From assembly GCA_052143315.1 (NCBI GenBank), contig JBKQTE010000065.1, positions 1-31,685 of the forward strand: 31,685 nt of DNA, written 5' to 3'. Positions 23,994 through 31,497 of the stretch are shown here, piece by piece (position 1 is the stretch's first letter; every line of letters starts with the position of its first letter). Under the pieces are notes generated by a model. That model searched no databases. It was not told the DNA's origin and saw only the letters and a list, made by a program, of their open reading frames with translations. This DNA is from DASZIT01 sp052143315. GTDB taxonomy: Bacteria > Actinomycetota > Acidimicrobiia > Acidimicrobiales > RAAP-2. The translations under genes were made by a program, and so were the position numbers.

Positions 23994-24761
23994 CTACTTC
24001 GGCGGCATCCGGATACCGCCGTCGAGCCGGATCACCTCGGCGTTCAGGTAGCTGTTCTGGGCGATCTGGCTGACCAGGTTGCCGAACTCGGCGGGGTTCC
24101 CCAGTCGCTTGGGGAAGTTCACCGACTGGCCGAGGGCGTGGCGGGCCTCGTCGGGGAGCAGGGCGAGCAGCGGGGTGTCGAAGAGCCCGGGGGCGATGGC
24201 CAGCACCCGGATGCCGACCACGGCCAGGTCGCGGGCGGCCGGCAGGGTCATTCCCACGATGGCCCCCTTCGACGCCGAGTAGGCCAGCTGGCCGATCTGG
24301 CCGTCGAACGCCGCCACCGACGCGGTGTTGACGATGACGCCGCGCTCGCCGTCGGCCCGGGGCTCGACCTCGGCGATGGCCGAGGCGGCCTTGGTCATCA
24401 CGTTGAAGGTGCCGATCACGTTCAGGTTCTGGATGAACTGGAACGGGGCCAGGTCGTGCGGCGACCCGTCGCGGTTGATGACCCGACCGACCCAGCCGGT
24501 CCCGGCGCAGTTGACGGCGATCCGGAGGTTGCCCCCCTCAGCGGCCTGGTCGACGGCGGCCTGGCAGTCCTCGGGGACGGTGACGTCGCCGACGACGTAG
24601 TCGGCGTTGGCGCCGATCTCCCCGGCAACCTCCTTGGCCCGCTCCTCGTTGCGGTCGAAGATGGTGACCCGCACGCCGTCGGCGGCGAGCCTGCGGGCGG
24701 TGGCCTCACCGAGACCCGATGCCCCCCCGGTGATGATGGCTGAGCTTCCGTTGATGTCCAT
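23994..24761 (-). CDS. SDR-family 3-hydroxyacyl-CoA dehydrogenase-like enzyme
   Basis: This 255-residue SDR resembles type II 3-hydroxyacyl-CoA dehydrogenases (HSD17B10-like). It has TGGASGLGEATARRL as the NAD-binding loop, DRNEER after the second strand (Asp, so NAD is preferred), NCAGTGWVGR, and the catalytic NTASVAAFDGQIGQ and YSASKGA motifs. APGLFDTPLL and the C-terminal RLDGGIRMPP also fit that family. It would oxidise 3-hydroxyacyl-CoA in fatty acid or branched-chain amino acid breakdown. The start ATG 24761 has a TACGCT -10 hexamer 6 nt upstream and no Shine-Dalgarno. It stands alone between rnhA and the DUF2203 gene. Confidence 0.9.
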   Translation of the reverse strand: MDINGSSAIITGGASGLGEATARRLAADGVRVTIFDRNEERAKEVAGEIGANADYVVGDVTVPEDCQAAVDQAAEGGNLRIAVNCAGTGWVGRVINRDGSPHDLAPFQFIQNLNVIGTFNVMTKAASAIAEVEPRADGERGVIVNTASVAAFDGQIGQLAYSASKGAIVGMTLPAARDLAVVGIRVLAIAPGLFDTPLLALLPDEARHALGQSVNFPKRLGNPAEFGNLVSQIAQNSYLNAEVIRLDGGIRMPPK

Positions 24762-24767
24762 GGCCGT

Positions 24768-24773
24768 AGCGTA
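24768..24773 (-). promoter_or_regulatory. -10 hexamer of the SDR gene, leaderless spacing
   Basis: TACGCT on the minus strand ends 6 nt before the ATG at 24761, placing transcription start at or next to the start codon. Confidence 0.4.
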
Positions 24774-24778
24774 GGGGA

Positions 24779-24806
24779 GGCTCGGGTTCGTCGCCCAGTC
24801 CGAGCC
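24779..24806 (-). terminator. hairpin after rnhA
   Basis: GGCTCGG (24779-24785) and CCGAGCC (24800-24806) form a 7-bp stem with a 14-nt loop, 6 nt beyond the rnhA stop and just upstream of the SDR promoter. There is no T-run. Confidence 0.45.
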
Positions 24807-24812
24807 CGGCTC

Positions 24813-25262
24813 CTACTGCCGGCCAGCCGCCTCGAGGGCCAACCGGTCCACCAGCTCGTTCATGGGGTGGCCGGAGTGACCCTTGACCCACTCGAAGGTG
24901 ACCGGGCGCCCGCCGTCCAGGGCCAGCTCGAACAGGGCCTCCCACAGGTCGCGGTTGGCGACCGGCTTGCCCTGCGAGTTCCGCCACCCTTTGCGCTGCC
25001 AGCCCGCCCACCAGCGCTGCTTGAAGCAGTTGACCACGTAGGTCGAGTCGCTGACCACGTGGACCGGCCCATCGAGGGCCCGAAGGGCCTCGACCACCGC
25101 ATTGATCTCCATCCGCTGGTTGGTGGTGTGCGGCTCGCCCCCGCTGGCCGACCGGCCGTCCAGGGTCGCCCACCCCCAGCCCCCGGGGCCGGGGTTCCCC
25201 AGACACGACCCGTCGGTGTACACGACGGTCGGCGGGACGGGGTGGAACGGCGTACCGGTCAT
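24813..25262 (-). CDS. rnhA: ribonuclease HI
   Basis: This 149-residue RNase HI cleaves the RNA strand of RNA-DNA hybrids. The four acidic residues are present: Asp17 (YTDGS), Glu52 (RMEINA), Asp72 (SDSTYV) and Asp139 (NELVDRLA). The assisting His129 lies in VKGHSGHP, and the basic protrusion reads KQRWWAGWQRKGW. The very long open frame upstream is antisense to aceE and not coding. ATG 25262 gives the family-typical start; a GTG at 25277 is possible. The gene diverges from aceE. Confidence 0.94.
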   Translation of the reverse strand: MTGTPFHPVPPTVVYTDGSCLGNPGPGGWGWATLDGRSASGGEPHTTNQRMEINAVVEALRALDGPVHVVSDSTYVVNCFKQRWWAGWQRKGWRNSQGKPVANRDLWEALFELALDGGRPVTFEWVKGHSGHPMNELVDRLALEAAGRQ

Positions 25263-25295
25263 CGGGACAGCATGCACGCTCCGCCGCCCGGGCGC

Positions 25296-25322
25296 GGTCA
25301 CCGTCGCCCGAGGACGGTGACC
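25296..25322. promoter_or_regulatory. 10-bp perfect palindrome between rnhA and aceE
   Basis: GGTCACCGTC (25296-25305) and GACGGTGACC (25313-25322) are separated by 7 bp. The site lies 34 bp upstream of the rnhA start and 46 bp upstream of the aceE start, in a divergent region where no terminator is expected, so an operator is the better reading. A possible aceE -10 (TAGCTT, 25329-25334) lies just downstream. Confidence 0.5.
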
Positions 25323-25367
25323 CGCCGGTAGCTTTCGGACGGTGGGTACGGGTGACAGCATGGGCAG

Positions 25368-28100
25368 ATGCTCTTCGACGGTGTCAGCCACCAGCTCTAC
25401 GACACCGACGCCGGGGAGACCTCCGAGTGGATGGCCGCCTTCGACGACGTGGTCGACTCCCACGGCCGGACCCGGGCCCGCTACCTGCTGATGCGGCTGT
25501 TGGAACGGGCGCGCCAGCACAGCGTGGACTTTCCGGCCACCGTCTCGAGCCCGTACGTCAACACCATCCCCACCGACGCCGAGCCCGACTTCCCCGGGGA
25601 CGAGCACCTCGAGCGGCGGATCCGGGCCTACATCCGTTGGAACGCCGCCACCATGGTCGTGCGGGCCAACGCCCGCTCCGAGTCGATCGGGGGCCACCTC
25701 TCGACCTACGCCAGCTCCGCCGCCCTCTACGAGGTCGGGTTCAACCACTTCTTCCGGGGCAAGGACGATGGGGGCGTGGGGGACCAGGTCTACTTCCAGG
25801 GCCATGCCTCGCCGGGTATCTACAGCCGGGCGTTCGTCGAGGGGCGGCTCAGCGAGGAGCAGCTCGACAACTTCCGGTTCGAGGTGGGGGGCGACGGCCT
25901 GTCCTCGTACCCCCATCCCCGGCTGATGCCCGACTTCTGGGAGTTCCCGACCGTCTCGATGGGGCTGGGACCGCTCAACGCCATCGCCCAGGCCCACGTC
26001 AACCGCTATCTGGGGGCCCGGGGCCTGGCCGATACGTCCAAGGGTCGGGTGTGGTGCTTCGTGGGCGACGGCGAGTTCGACGAGCCGGAGACCATCGGCT
26101 CGCTGGGCATGGCCGGTCGGGAGCACCTCGACAACCTGACTTTCGTGGTCAACTGCAACCTGCAGCGCCTGGACGGCCCGGTGCGGGGGAACGGCAAGGT
26201 CATCCAGGAGTTCGAGGCGCTCTTCCGGGGGGCCGGTTGGAACGTCATCAAGGTGATCTGGGGGCGCACCTGGGACGACCTGCTGGCCAAGGACACCGAC
26301 GGCGTGCTGCTCAACAAGATGAACTCGACGGTGGATGGCGAGTTCCAGAAGTACGCCACCGAGTCGGGCGCCTACATCCGGGAGCACTTCTTCGGGCCCG
26401 ACCCCCGCCTGACCGCCATGGTGGCCGACCTGTCCGACGAGGAGCTCCAGTCGCTGCCCCGCGGCGGCCACGACTACCGGAAGATCTACGCCGCCTACCT
26501 GGCCGCCACCGAGCACGTGGGCGCCCCCACCGTCATCTTGGCCAAGACCATCAAAGGGTGGACGCTGGGTCCGGAGATCGAGGCCCGCAACGCCACCCAC
26601 CAGATCAAGAAGATGACCCGGGCCCAGCTCCGGGCCTTCCGCGACCGCCTCTTCCTGCAGGACGAGATCCCCGACGAGGCCCTCGAGTCGGCGCTCCCGC
26701 CCTACTACCGGCCCGACCCCGGCTCCCCCGCCGCCCGGTACCTGGCCGGGCGGCGCCGGAGCCTCGGCGGGGCCCTCCCCCGCCGAATCGACCATCCCCA
26801 CACCGTGCAGCCGCCCGACCCGTCCACCTTCGCCGACCTGCTGGGGGGCTCGGGCACCCAGGCCGTCTCCACCACCATGGCATTCTCGCGCCTCCTCCGG
26901 AACCTGGTACGCGACCCGTCCATCGGGCAGCGGGTGGTGCCCATCGTCTCCGACGAGGCCCGCACCTTCGGCCTGGAGTCCCTCATCGCCGAGGTCCACA
27001 TCTACGCCCCCGACGGGCAGCGGTACACACCGGTCGACGCCGAGCTGACCCTCCGCTACGCCGAGAGCGAGTCGGGCCAGGTGCTGGAGGAGGGCATCAC
27101 CGAGGCCGGCGCCACCGCCACCTTCTCGGCCGCCGCCACCGCCTACGCCACCTGGGGCGAGCCGCTGATCCCCTGCTACCTCTTCTACTCGATGTTCGGG
27201 TTCCAGCGGGTGGGCGACCTCCTGTGGGCTCTGGCCGACATGCGGGGCCGAGGGTTCCTGCTGGGCTGCACCGCCGGCCGGACCACCCTCAACGGCGAGG
27301 GGCTCCAGCACCAGGACGGCCACTCGCTGCTGCTCGCCTCTGCGGTGCCCAGCGTGGCCGCCTACGACCCCGCCTTCGCCTACGAGGTGGCGGTCATCGT
27401 GGAGGACGGCATCCGGCGGATGACCGGCCCCGACGCCGAGGACCGCTACTGGTACATCACGCTCTACAACGAGAACTACCCGATGCCGGCCCTGCCATCC
27501 GACCCCGACGAGGCCGAACGGGTGCGGCTGGGGGTGATCACCGGCATGTACCGGTTCGCCGGCGGCGGTCTGGCCGAGGGCGGCGGCGGTCCGGGCGGGG
27601 ACGCTCCCGGGGCCACCGTCCTCTTCTCGGGATCGGCGTGGCAGTCGGCCATGGAGGCCCGGCGCCTGCTCGCCACCGAGTGGGGGGTCGACGCCGACGC
27701 CTGGTCGGTGACCTCCTACAAGTCGTTGCGCGAGGAGGCCCTGTCCGCCGAGCGGTGGAACCGGCTCCACCCCGGCGACGCCCCGAGGGTGCCCCTGGTG
27801 ACGTCCGCCCTGGGCGACCGGTCCGGTCCGGTGGTGGCAGTGACCGACTTCGTGCGGGCCGTCCCCGACCAGGTGTCGCGCTTCGTCGACCGGCCGTTCC
27901 GGTCCCTGGGAACCGACGGCTTCGGCCGGTCGGACACCCGGGAGACGTTGCGCCGCTTCTTCGAGATCGACGCCGCCCACGTCGTGGTGGCGGTGCTCGA
28001 CGGGCTGGTGGGCCAGGGCCGACTGCCCGCCGGCGTGGCCGCCGATGCCATCGCCCGCTACGGCATCGACGCCTCGGCCGGCGATCCCTGGTCGCGTTGA
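25368..28100 (+). CDS. aceE: pyruvate dehydrogenase E1 component, homodimeric
   Basis: This 910-residue thiamine-diphosphate enzyme decarboxylates pyruvate and acetylates the lipoyl group of E2. Family landmarks include SIGGHLSTYASSA (about 105), QGHASPGIYSRAF, the ThDP/Mg motif GDGEFDEPE (233 onward) with NCNLQRLDGPVRGNG, and C-terminal GLQHQDGHS and YNENYPMP. The length matches AceE (about 890-920). A Gly-rich insert with repeated EGGGGPGGDAPG-like residues lies near 740. ATG 25368 is the first start after an in-frame TGA; no Shine-Dalgarno is evident. E2 and E3 are encoded 4-5 kb away on the other strand, so the complex is built from two transcription units. Confidence 0.95.
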   Translation: MLFDGVSHQLYDTDAGETSEWMAAFDDVVDSHGRTRARYLLMRLLERARQHSVDFPATVSSPYVNTIPTDAEPDFPGDEHLERRIRAYIRWNAATMVVRANARSESIGGHLSTYASSAALYEVGFNHFFRGKDDGGVGDQVYFQGHASPGIYSRAFVEGRLSEEQLDNFRFEVGGDGLSSYPHPRLMPDFWEFPTVSMGLGPLNAIAQAHVNRYLGARGLADTSKGRVWCFVGDGEFDEPETIGSLGMAGREHLDNLTFVVNCNLQRLDGPVRGNGKVIQEFEALFRGAGWNVIKVIWGRTWDDLLAKDTDGVLLNKMNSTVDGEFQKYATESGAYIREHFFGPDPRLTAMVADLSDEELQSLPRGGHDYRKIYAAYLAATEHVGAPTVILAKTIKGWTLGPEIEARNATHQIKKMTRAQLRAFRDRLFLQDEIPDEALESALPPYYRPDPGSPAARYLAGRRRSLGGALPRRIDHPHTVQPPDPSTFADLLGGSGTQAVSTTMAFSRLLRNLVRDPSIGQRVVPIVSDEARTFGLESLIAEVHIYAPDGQRYTPVDAELTLRYAESESGQVLEEGITEAGATATFSAAATAYATWGEPLIPCYLFYSMFGFQRVGDLLWALADMRGRGFLLGCTAGRTTLNGEGLQHQDGHSLLLASAVPSVAAYDPAFAYEVAVIVEDGIRRMTGPDAEDRYWYITLYNENYPMPALPSDPDEAERVRLGVITGMYRFAGGGLAEGGGGPGGDAPGATVLFSGSAWQSAMEARRLLATEWGVDADAWSVTSYKSLREEALSAERWNRLHPGDAPRVPLVTSALGDRSGPVVAVTDFVRAVPDQVSRFVDRPFRSLGTDGFGRSDTRETLRRFFEIDAAHVVVAVLDGLVGQGRLPAGVAADAIARYGIDASAGDPWSR

Positions 28101-28143
28101 CCCCGACCGGCGGCTGGGCAAGTACGCCGAGCAATGGTCGCCG

Positions 28144-28180
28144 GGCGCCGGTCCGCCACCGGTCGGCGCCGCTCTACACT
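28144..28180 (+). promoter_or_regulatory. inverted repeat after aceE and -10 of the HhH-GPD gene
   Basis: GGCGCC at 28144-28149 and at 28165-28170 can pair across 15 nt with extra CCGG pairing inside, and may end aceE transcription. TACACT at 28175-28180 lies 6 nt before the ATG at 28187, fitting a leaderless start. Confidence 0.4.
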
Positions 28181-28186
28181 CGGCGC

Positions 28187-28780
28187 ATGGCCGCCCAGAC
28201 CCTCTTCCTGTCAGGCGATCCCGACGCGGACGCCCTCCTCGCCGACGATCCCCTCGCCCTGGTGATCGGGATGGTCTTGGACCAGCAGATCCCCCTGGAG
28301 CGGGCCTTCAAGTCGCCGTTCGACCTGAAGGAGCGGCTGGGGGGCCGGCTGGATGCCGCAGCCATCGCCGTCATGGATCCCGACCGCCTCGCCGCCGTCT
28401 TCGCCGACAAGCCGGCCCTCCACCGGTTCCCGAGCTCGATGGCCGGTCGCGTGCAGCAGGTGTGCCGGGTGGTCACCGAGCAGTACGGGGGCGATGCCGC
28501 CGGCATCTGGACCTCGGCCGCCGACGGCAAGGAGCTGATGGCCAACCTCACCGACCTCCCCGGCTTCGGCGCCCAGAAGGCCCGCATCTTCGTGGCCCTG
28601 CTGGGCAAGCAGCTCGGGGTGCACCCGTCGGGATGGCGAGACGTCTCGACGCCGTTCGGGGACGCCGGGAGCTTCCTGTCCATCGCCGACATCGACTCGC
28701 CCGAGGCGCTGACCAAGGTCCGCAAGCACAAGCAGCAGATGAAAGCCGCGGCAAAGGCCAAGGCCCCCGCATCCAGGTGA
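28187..28780 (+). CDS. HhH-GPD family DNA repair protein (uncharacterised subfamily)
   Basis: This 197-residue protein belongs to the uncharacterised HhH-GPD family common in actinobacteria (TIGR03252-like, from memory). The N-terminal LALVIGMVLDQQIPLERAF is the helix bundle start, and LPGFGAQKARIFVALLGK is the helix-hairpin-helix. The pattern up to the catalytic Asp of true glycosylases is not clear, so activity is uncertain. The C-terminus is Lys/Ala-rich. ATG 28187 has a TACACT -10 hexamer 6 nt upstream and no Shine-Dalgarno. The TGA overlaps the GTG of thiE by 4 bp (GTGA). Confidence 0.88.
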   Translation: MAAQTLFLSGDPDADALLADDPLALVIGMVLDQQIPLERAFKSPFDLKERLGGRLDAAAIAVMDPDRLAAVFADKPALHRFPSSMAGRVQQVCRVVTEQYGGDAAGIWTSAADGKELMANLTDLPGFGAQKARIFVALLGKQLGVHPSGWRDVSTPFGDAGSFLSIADIDSPEALTKVRKHKQQMKAAAKAKAPASR

Positions 28781-29463
28781 CGGGCCCGGCGGGGGCTTCC
28801 CGTTGGGCGCTCGACCGCCGACGGCTCTACCTCTGCACGCCGGACAGGCCCGACCTCGAGACGTTCCTCGACGCCTGCATGGCCGGCGGGGTCGACGTGG
28901 TGCAGCTCCGCGACAAGCACCTGGGCGACCGACAGCTGGCCGTGCGGGCGGCGGTGGCCCGGAAGGTCTGTGCCCACCACGGGGTTCCCTTCGTACTCAA
29001 CGACCGCCCCGACCTGGCCGCCGCCCTGGGGGCCGACGGCGTGCACGTGGGCCAGGACGACGCTCCGGCGTCGGAGGCCCGCGCCGCGGTGGGCGACGAG
29101 GCGCTGGTAGGACTGTCCACCCACGCCCCCGCCGAGCTGGCGGCGGCCATCGACGGGCCGGCTCCGGTCGACTACGTCTCGGCCGGTCCGGTGGTGGCCA
29201 CTCCCACCAAGCCGGGCCGCCCGGGCACCGGCATCGGCTACGTCACCCACGCTGTGTCGGCGTCACCGTGGCCGGTGTGGGTCACCGGAGGGGTCGACCC
29301 CACGACGGTCGGAGCCATCATCGACGCCGGGGCCCGCCACTTCGTGGTGGTCCGTTGGCTGACCGACGCCGACGACCCGGGCCGACATGCCCGGCTGCTG
29401 CGCGACGCCATCGATCGGGGGCTGGCCCGAGCGGACGGTGCTGCCAAGGGATCGATCCCCTAG
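28777..29463 (+). CDS. thiE: thiamine phosphate synthase
   Basis: This 228-residue TIM-barrel enzyme joins the pyrimidine diphosphate and thiazole phosphate to give thiamine phosphate. Motifs are VVQLRDK for phosphate/pyrimidine binding, FVLNDRPDLAAALGADGVHVGQDD for Mg-diphosphate binding, GLSTH, and DYVSAGPVVATPTKPGR near the thiazole site. The C-terminus has VTGGVDP and GARHFVVVRWL. The GTG start at 28777 overlaps the upstream stop and was chosen because coding similarity begins shortly after (RRLYLCT). No TPP riboswitch is visible. ThDP made from its product is the cofactor of AceE encoded nearby; the link may be coincidental. Confidence 0.93.
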   Translation: MTGPAGASRWALDRRRLYLCTPDRPDLETFLDACMAGGVDVVQLRDKHLGDRQLAVRAAVARKVCAHHGVPFVLNDRPDLAAALGADGVHVGQDDAPASEARAAVGDEALVGLSTHAPAELAAAIDGPAPVDYVSAGPVVATPTKPGRPGTGIGYVTHAVSASPWPVWVTGGVDPTTVGAIIDAGARHFVVVRWLTDADDPGRHARLLRDAIDRGLARADGAAKGSIP

Positions 29464-29640
29464 CGGTGCGTCGCCGAAATGACAGGGGCAGCTGGCGGCC
29501 CAGGGGCCGAGCCGAACGCCAACCATGCGTTGGCCAAGGAGCCACTGCGCCAGCTGTCCGCCGCTCCCGTAGGATTCGTTCGGTGCTGGTCCCGTGATGG
29601 CTACGGGTGGAAGTTCTGCTCTGAGGTTCTGCGTGTGGCG

Positions 29641-29675
29641 CTGACTGTAATTTCCCAATCGACTACAATGTAGTC
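29641..29675 (+). promoter_or_regulatory. promoter and operator of the DUF433-like/PIN-like pair
   Basis: CTGACT (29641-29646, -35), a 17-bp spacer and TACAAT (29664-29669, -10) make a good promoter. A palindrome GACTACA-a-TGTAGTC (29661-29675) covers the -10 and ends directly at the ATG (29676). Transcription would start at the ATG. The antitoxin likely binds here to repress its own operon. The upstream stretch 29464-29640 shows no gene that I can support. Confidence 0.6.
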
Positions 29676-30101
29676 ATGGCGCATCCAGTATCCGTTCGCT
29701 TCCATGATCCGCGGGTGGCCGAACAGCTCAGGTCCGAGGCCGCTACCCGTAGCGCCTCGACCTCAGCATTGGCCGAGGAGTTGATCGACGAAGGGTTACG
29801 CGTTCGGCGCCACCCGCTGGTGAGCTTCCGTGACGGTCCCGCCGGCCGCCGTGCCCACGTCGGCGGCGGTCCCGACATCTGGGAGGTCATCGAAGGTCTG
29901 GTGGGCGGGGACGTCCCTTCCGGCAAGCGGATCTCGCGAGCGGTCGAGGTGTTCGGTCTGCGCCGCGAACAGGTCGAGGCCGCCCTCGCCTACTACGCCG
30001 AGTTCACCGAGGAGGTCGACGCCCAGATCGACGCCAATCGCCGGGCAGCCGAAGACGCAGAAGCGCTGTGGCGCCGCCAGCAAGCACTCCTGGCAGGGTG
30101 A
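29676..30101 (+). CDS. antitoxin-like protein with DUF433-type domain
   Basis: This 141-residue protein starts with a ribbon-helix-helix-like region (VSVRFHDPRVAEQLRSEAA and SALAEELIDEGLR). It continues with a DUF433-like region: HPLVSFRDGPAGRRA, DIWEVIEGL and REQVEAALAYYAEFTEEVDAQI. It would bind DNA at the palindrome just upstream and neutralise the PIN-like protein whose GTG overlaps its TGA by 4 bp. Pairing of DUF433 with DUF5615 PIN-like toxins is known; the assignment to this class is by motif. The C-terminal 30 residues are a charged helix. Confidence 0.8.
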   Translation: MAHPVSVRFHDPRVAEQLRSEAATRSASTSALAEELIDEGLRVRRHPLVSFRDGPAGRRAHVGGGPDIWEVIEGLVGGDVPSGKRISRAVEVFGLRREQVEAALAYYAEFTEEVDAQIDANRRAAEDAEALWRRQQALLAG

Positions 30102-30457
30102 GGCTCCTGCTCGATACGCACCACTCGCGCCTCGCAGCAGAGCGGCTACGGGCTGATGGCCACGACGTAATGGCCGCGGCCGACGATCCGGTCCTCGCAT
30201 CCCTGCCGGACGAGGAGCTGCTGCGTGCAGCAAGCCGAACCGGTAGCGCTGTGGTCACCGAGAACGCACGGGACTTCGACCGGATCGTGCGGAGTTGGGC
30301 AGACACCGGTGAGCACCACGATGGTGTCGTGTTCACTTCGCCACGCCGCTACCACCGCGGTAGCAACGCGTATCCCGCCAACCTGGTCGCTGCCCTCGGG
30401 ATGTTGATGGCAGACCCACCCAGTGCTGACGGTGATTGGGTGTTCTGGCTCCGGTAG
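30098..30457 (+). CDS. DUF5615 PIN-like toxin
   Basis: This 119-residue protein begins VRLLLDTHHSRLAAERLRADG, which contains the first acidic residue (Asp6) of the PIN-like fold. It continues with DEELLRAASRTGSAVVTENARDF, the typical DUF5615/Mut7-C signature. It is likely a nuclease toxin held inactive by the preceding protein. GTG 30098 overlaps the antitoxin stop by 4 bp. The tail (about 85-119) is longer than in minimal family members. Confidence 0.8.
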   Translation: MRLLLDTHHSRLAAERLRADGHDVMAAADDPVLASLPDEELLRAASRTGSAVVTENARDFDRIVRSWADTGEHHDGVVFTSPRRYHRGSNAYPANLVAALGMLMADPPSADGDWVFWLR

Positions 30458-30737
30458 CCAAGGCGGAGTCGGCAGACGCTTGGCATCGAGCGGCCGGCAC
30501 TCCCGATGTGCCTGCGCTTCGGCCAAGTTGGCTACGGACGTTGTTCTGCCGCGTTGTTCGGTGCCGTGCGGGTGCACTCGGCAGCACCCACAGCGCGGGA
30601 TGCCGAGAGCGGTACTGCATGCTTTGCATTCGGGCAGGACGCCTCCATGCTTGCTTCTGTTGCTGCGCCCGGAACGGCACTTATGCCACGGTTACACGGG
30701 TGATCTGCGGCGGGTTATCGGGACAGGGCTGAGCCTG
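30458..30737. other. 280-bp gap with no supported gene
   Basis: The stretch lies between the ends of two convergent toxin genes and is lower in G+C than its surroundings. Open frames in it are short, cysteine- or arginine-rich and match no family I know. No tRNA or clear terminator was found. Confidence 0.4.
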
Positions 30738-31142
30738 CTACTCGGCACCCAAGAGGATGAGGCCGTCGTTACTGGCGAAGTCAGCGAAATCGGCGGTGTT
30801 GAGCGTGACAAGCGGCACGTTCTGGCGAATGCAGCACGCAGCGATCCAGGTGTCATTCTGCGGACGTGGACGGCCGCGGAGTTGCGCCGCTCCAGCCAGT
30901 TCACCCCACTGATCGGCGACCGAGCGGTCGTAGGGGATGATCGGTCGCTTGGCGATCCAGGAATCAAGGCGTTCACGTCGGGTCTCGCCCCAACTACGGA
31001 CGACCGTCCACTTCATCAACTCGCCGACGGTGAGAAAGGTCAGCCATACACGGTTCCCGCTGATGGAGGCGTGGACCCAGGCCGGAGCACGGCCCTTTTG
31101 CAGGAGGGACGCGACATCGGTGTCGATGACAACGTCAGCCAC
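30738..31142 (-). CDS. vapC: PIN-domain toxin, VapC family
   Basis: This 134-residue protein shows the PIN acidic residues: Asp7 in VVIDTDVASLL, Glu41 in TVGELMKW, Asp97 in QNDTWIAACC and Asp116 in TADFADF. VapC proteins are Mg-dependent ribonucleases that cut specific RNAs, often tRNA. The start is GTG 31142, 6 bp after the stop of the small antitoxin gene. The order antitoxin-toxin on one strand is the usual vapBC layout. Confidence 0.92.
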   Translation of the reverse strand: MADVVIDTDVASLLQKGRAPAWVHASISGNRVWLTFLTVGELMKWTVVRSWGETRRERLDSWIAKRPIIPYDRSVADQWGELAGAAQLRGRPRPQNDTWIAACCIRQNVPLVTLNTADFADFASNDGLILLGAE

Positions 31143-31148
31143 GCCGAA

Positions 31149-31337
31149 TCAGGCGACAGAGGAGTTGCGGGAAGCCCTGAGATCGGCGAGGAAAGTGTCG
31201 AGCTCTTCGTCGGACTCCCAGATATCACTTACGAGCTCATCGGCTTGGACCGGCTCGGCGTGCTGCAGACGCGCCAGTTCGTCGAGGTTTGGCGCTCGGA
31301 CGGCCGTGTGCTCGAAGTGGTCGTGGGCGTGGCTCAC
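31149..31337 (-). CDS. vapB: VapB-like antitoxin
   Basis: This 62-residue acidic protein has HTAVRAPNLDELARLQHAEP in the N-terminal half and ESDEELDTFLADLRASRNSS at the end. The latter is the kind of short acidic helix by which VapB-type antitoxins cover a VapC active site. No AbrB or ribbon-helix-helix domain is obvious. The GTG at 31337 was chosen because a TAGACT -10 hexamer lies 7 nt upstream and the frame further up is G+C-rich noise. It precedes vapC by 6 bp. Confidence 0.7.
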   Translation of the reverse strand: MSHAHDHFEHTAVRAPNLDELARLQHAEPVQADELVSDIWESDEELDTFLADLRASRNSSVA

Positions 31338-31344
31338 GACACGA

Positions 31345-31350
31345 AGTCTA
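31345..31350 (-). promoter_or_regulatory. -10 hexamer of vapBC
   Basis: TAGACT on the minus strand ends 7 nt before the GTG at 31337, fitting a leaderless transcript. No convincing -35 was found. Confidence 0.4.
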
Positions 31351-31411
31351 CGAGGTCCGGGCTGGCGGCGATAGAGGACATCCAGAGCTAAGGGAGGCCC
31401 TGACGGTGTAG

Positions 31412-31466
31412 GGCGATTCGCTCCGACGCTCCGCCCCCGACCGGTTCGGGGTCGATAGCAATCGCC
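31412..31466 (-). terminator. nested hairpin between the Xre-type gene and vapB
   Basis: An outer 7-bp repeat (GGCGATT 31412-31418, AATCGCC 31460-31466) encloses an inner stem (CCCCGA 31435-31440, TCGGGG 31446-31451) with a 5-nt loop. It lies downstream of the Xre-type gene stop and upstream of vapB. It is a candidate terminator without a T-run. Confidence 0.4.
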
Positions 31467-31497
31467 CGGAGTCGGGTCTGTTTCCACCGGGGAACGA

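Noticed and set aside
25263..28121. Long upstream extension of the rnhA frame and antisense frame to aceE
   Set aside because: RNase HI similarity begins at 25262; the rest is antisense to a clear aceE.
28700..28800. TPP riboswitch upstream of thiE
   Set aside because: thiE overlaps the preceding coding sequence, leaving no leader in which an aptamer could lie.
30458..30737. Cysteine-rich short frames as a small gene
   Set aside because: No start signal, no family motif, and competing frames are equally open.
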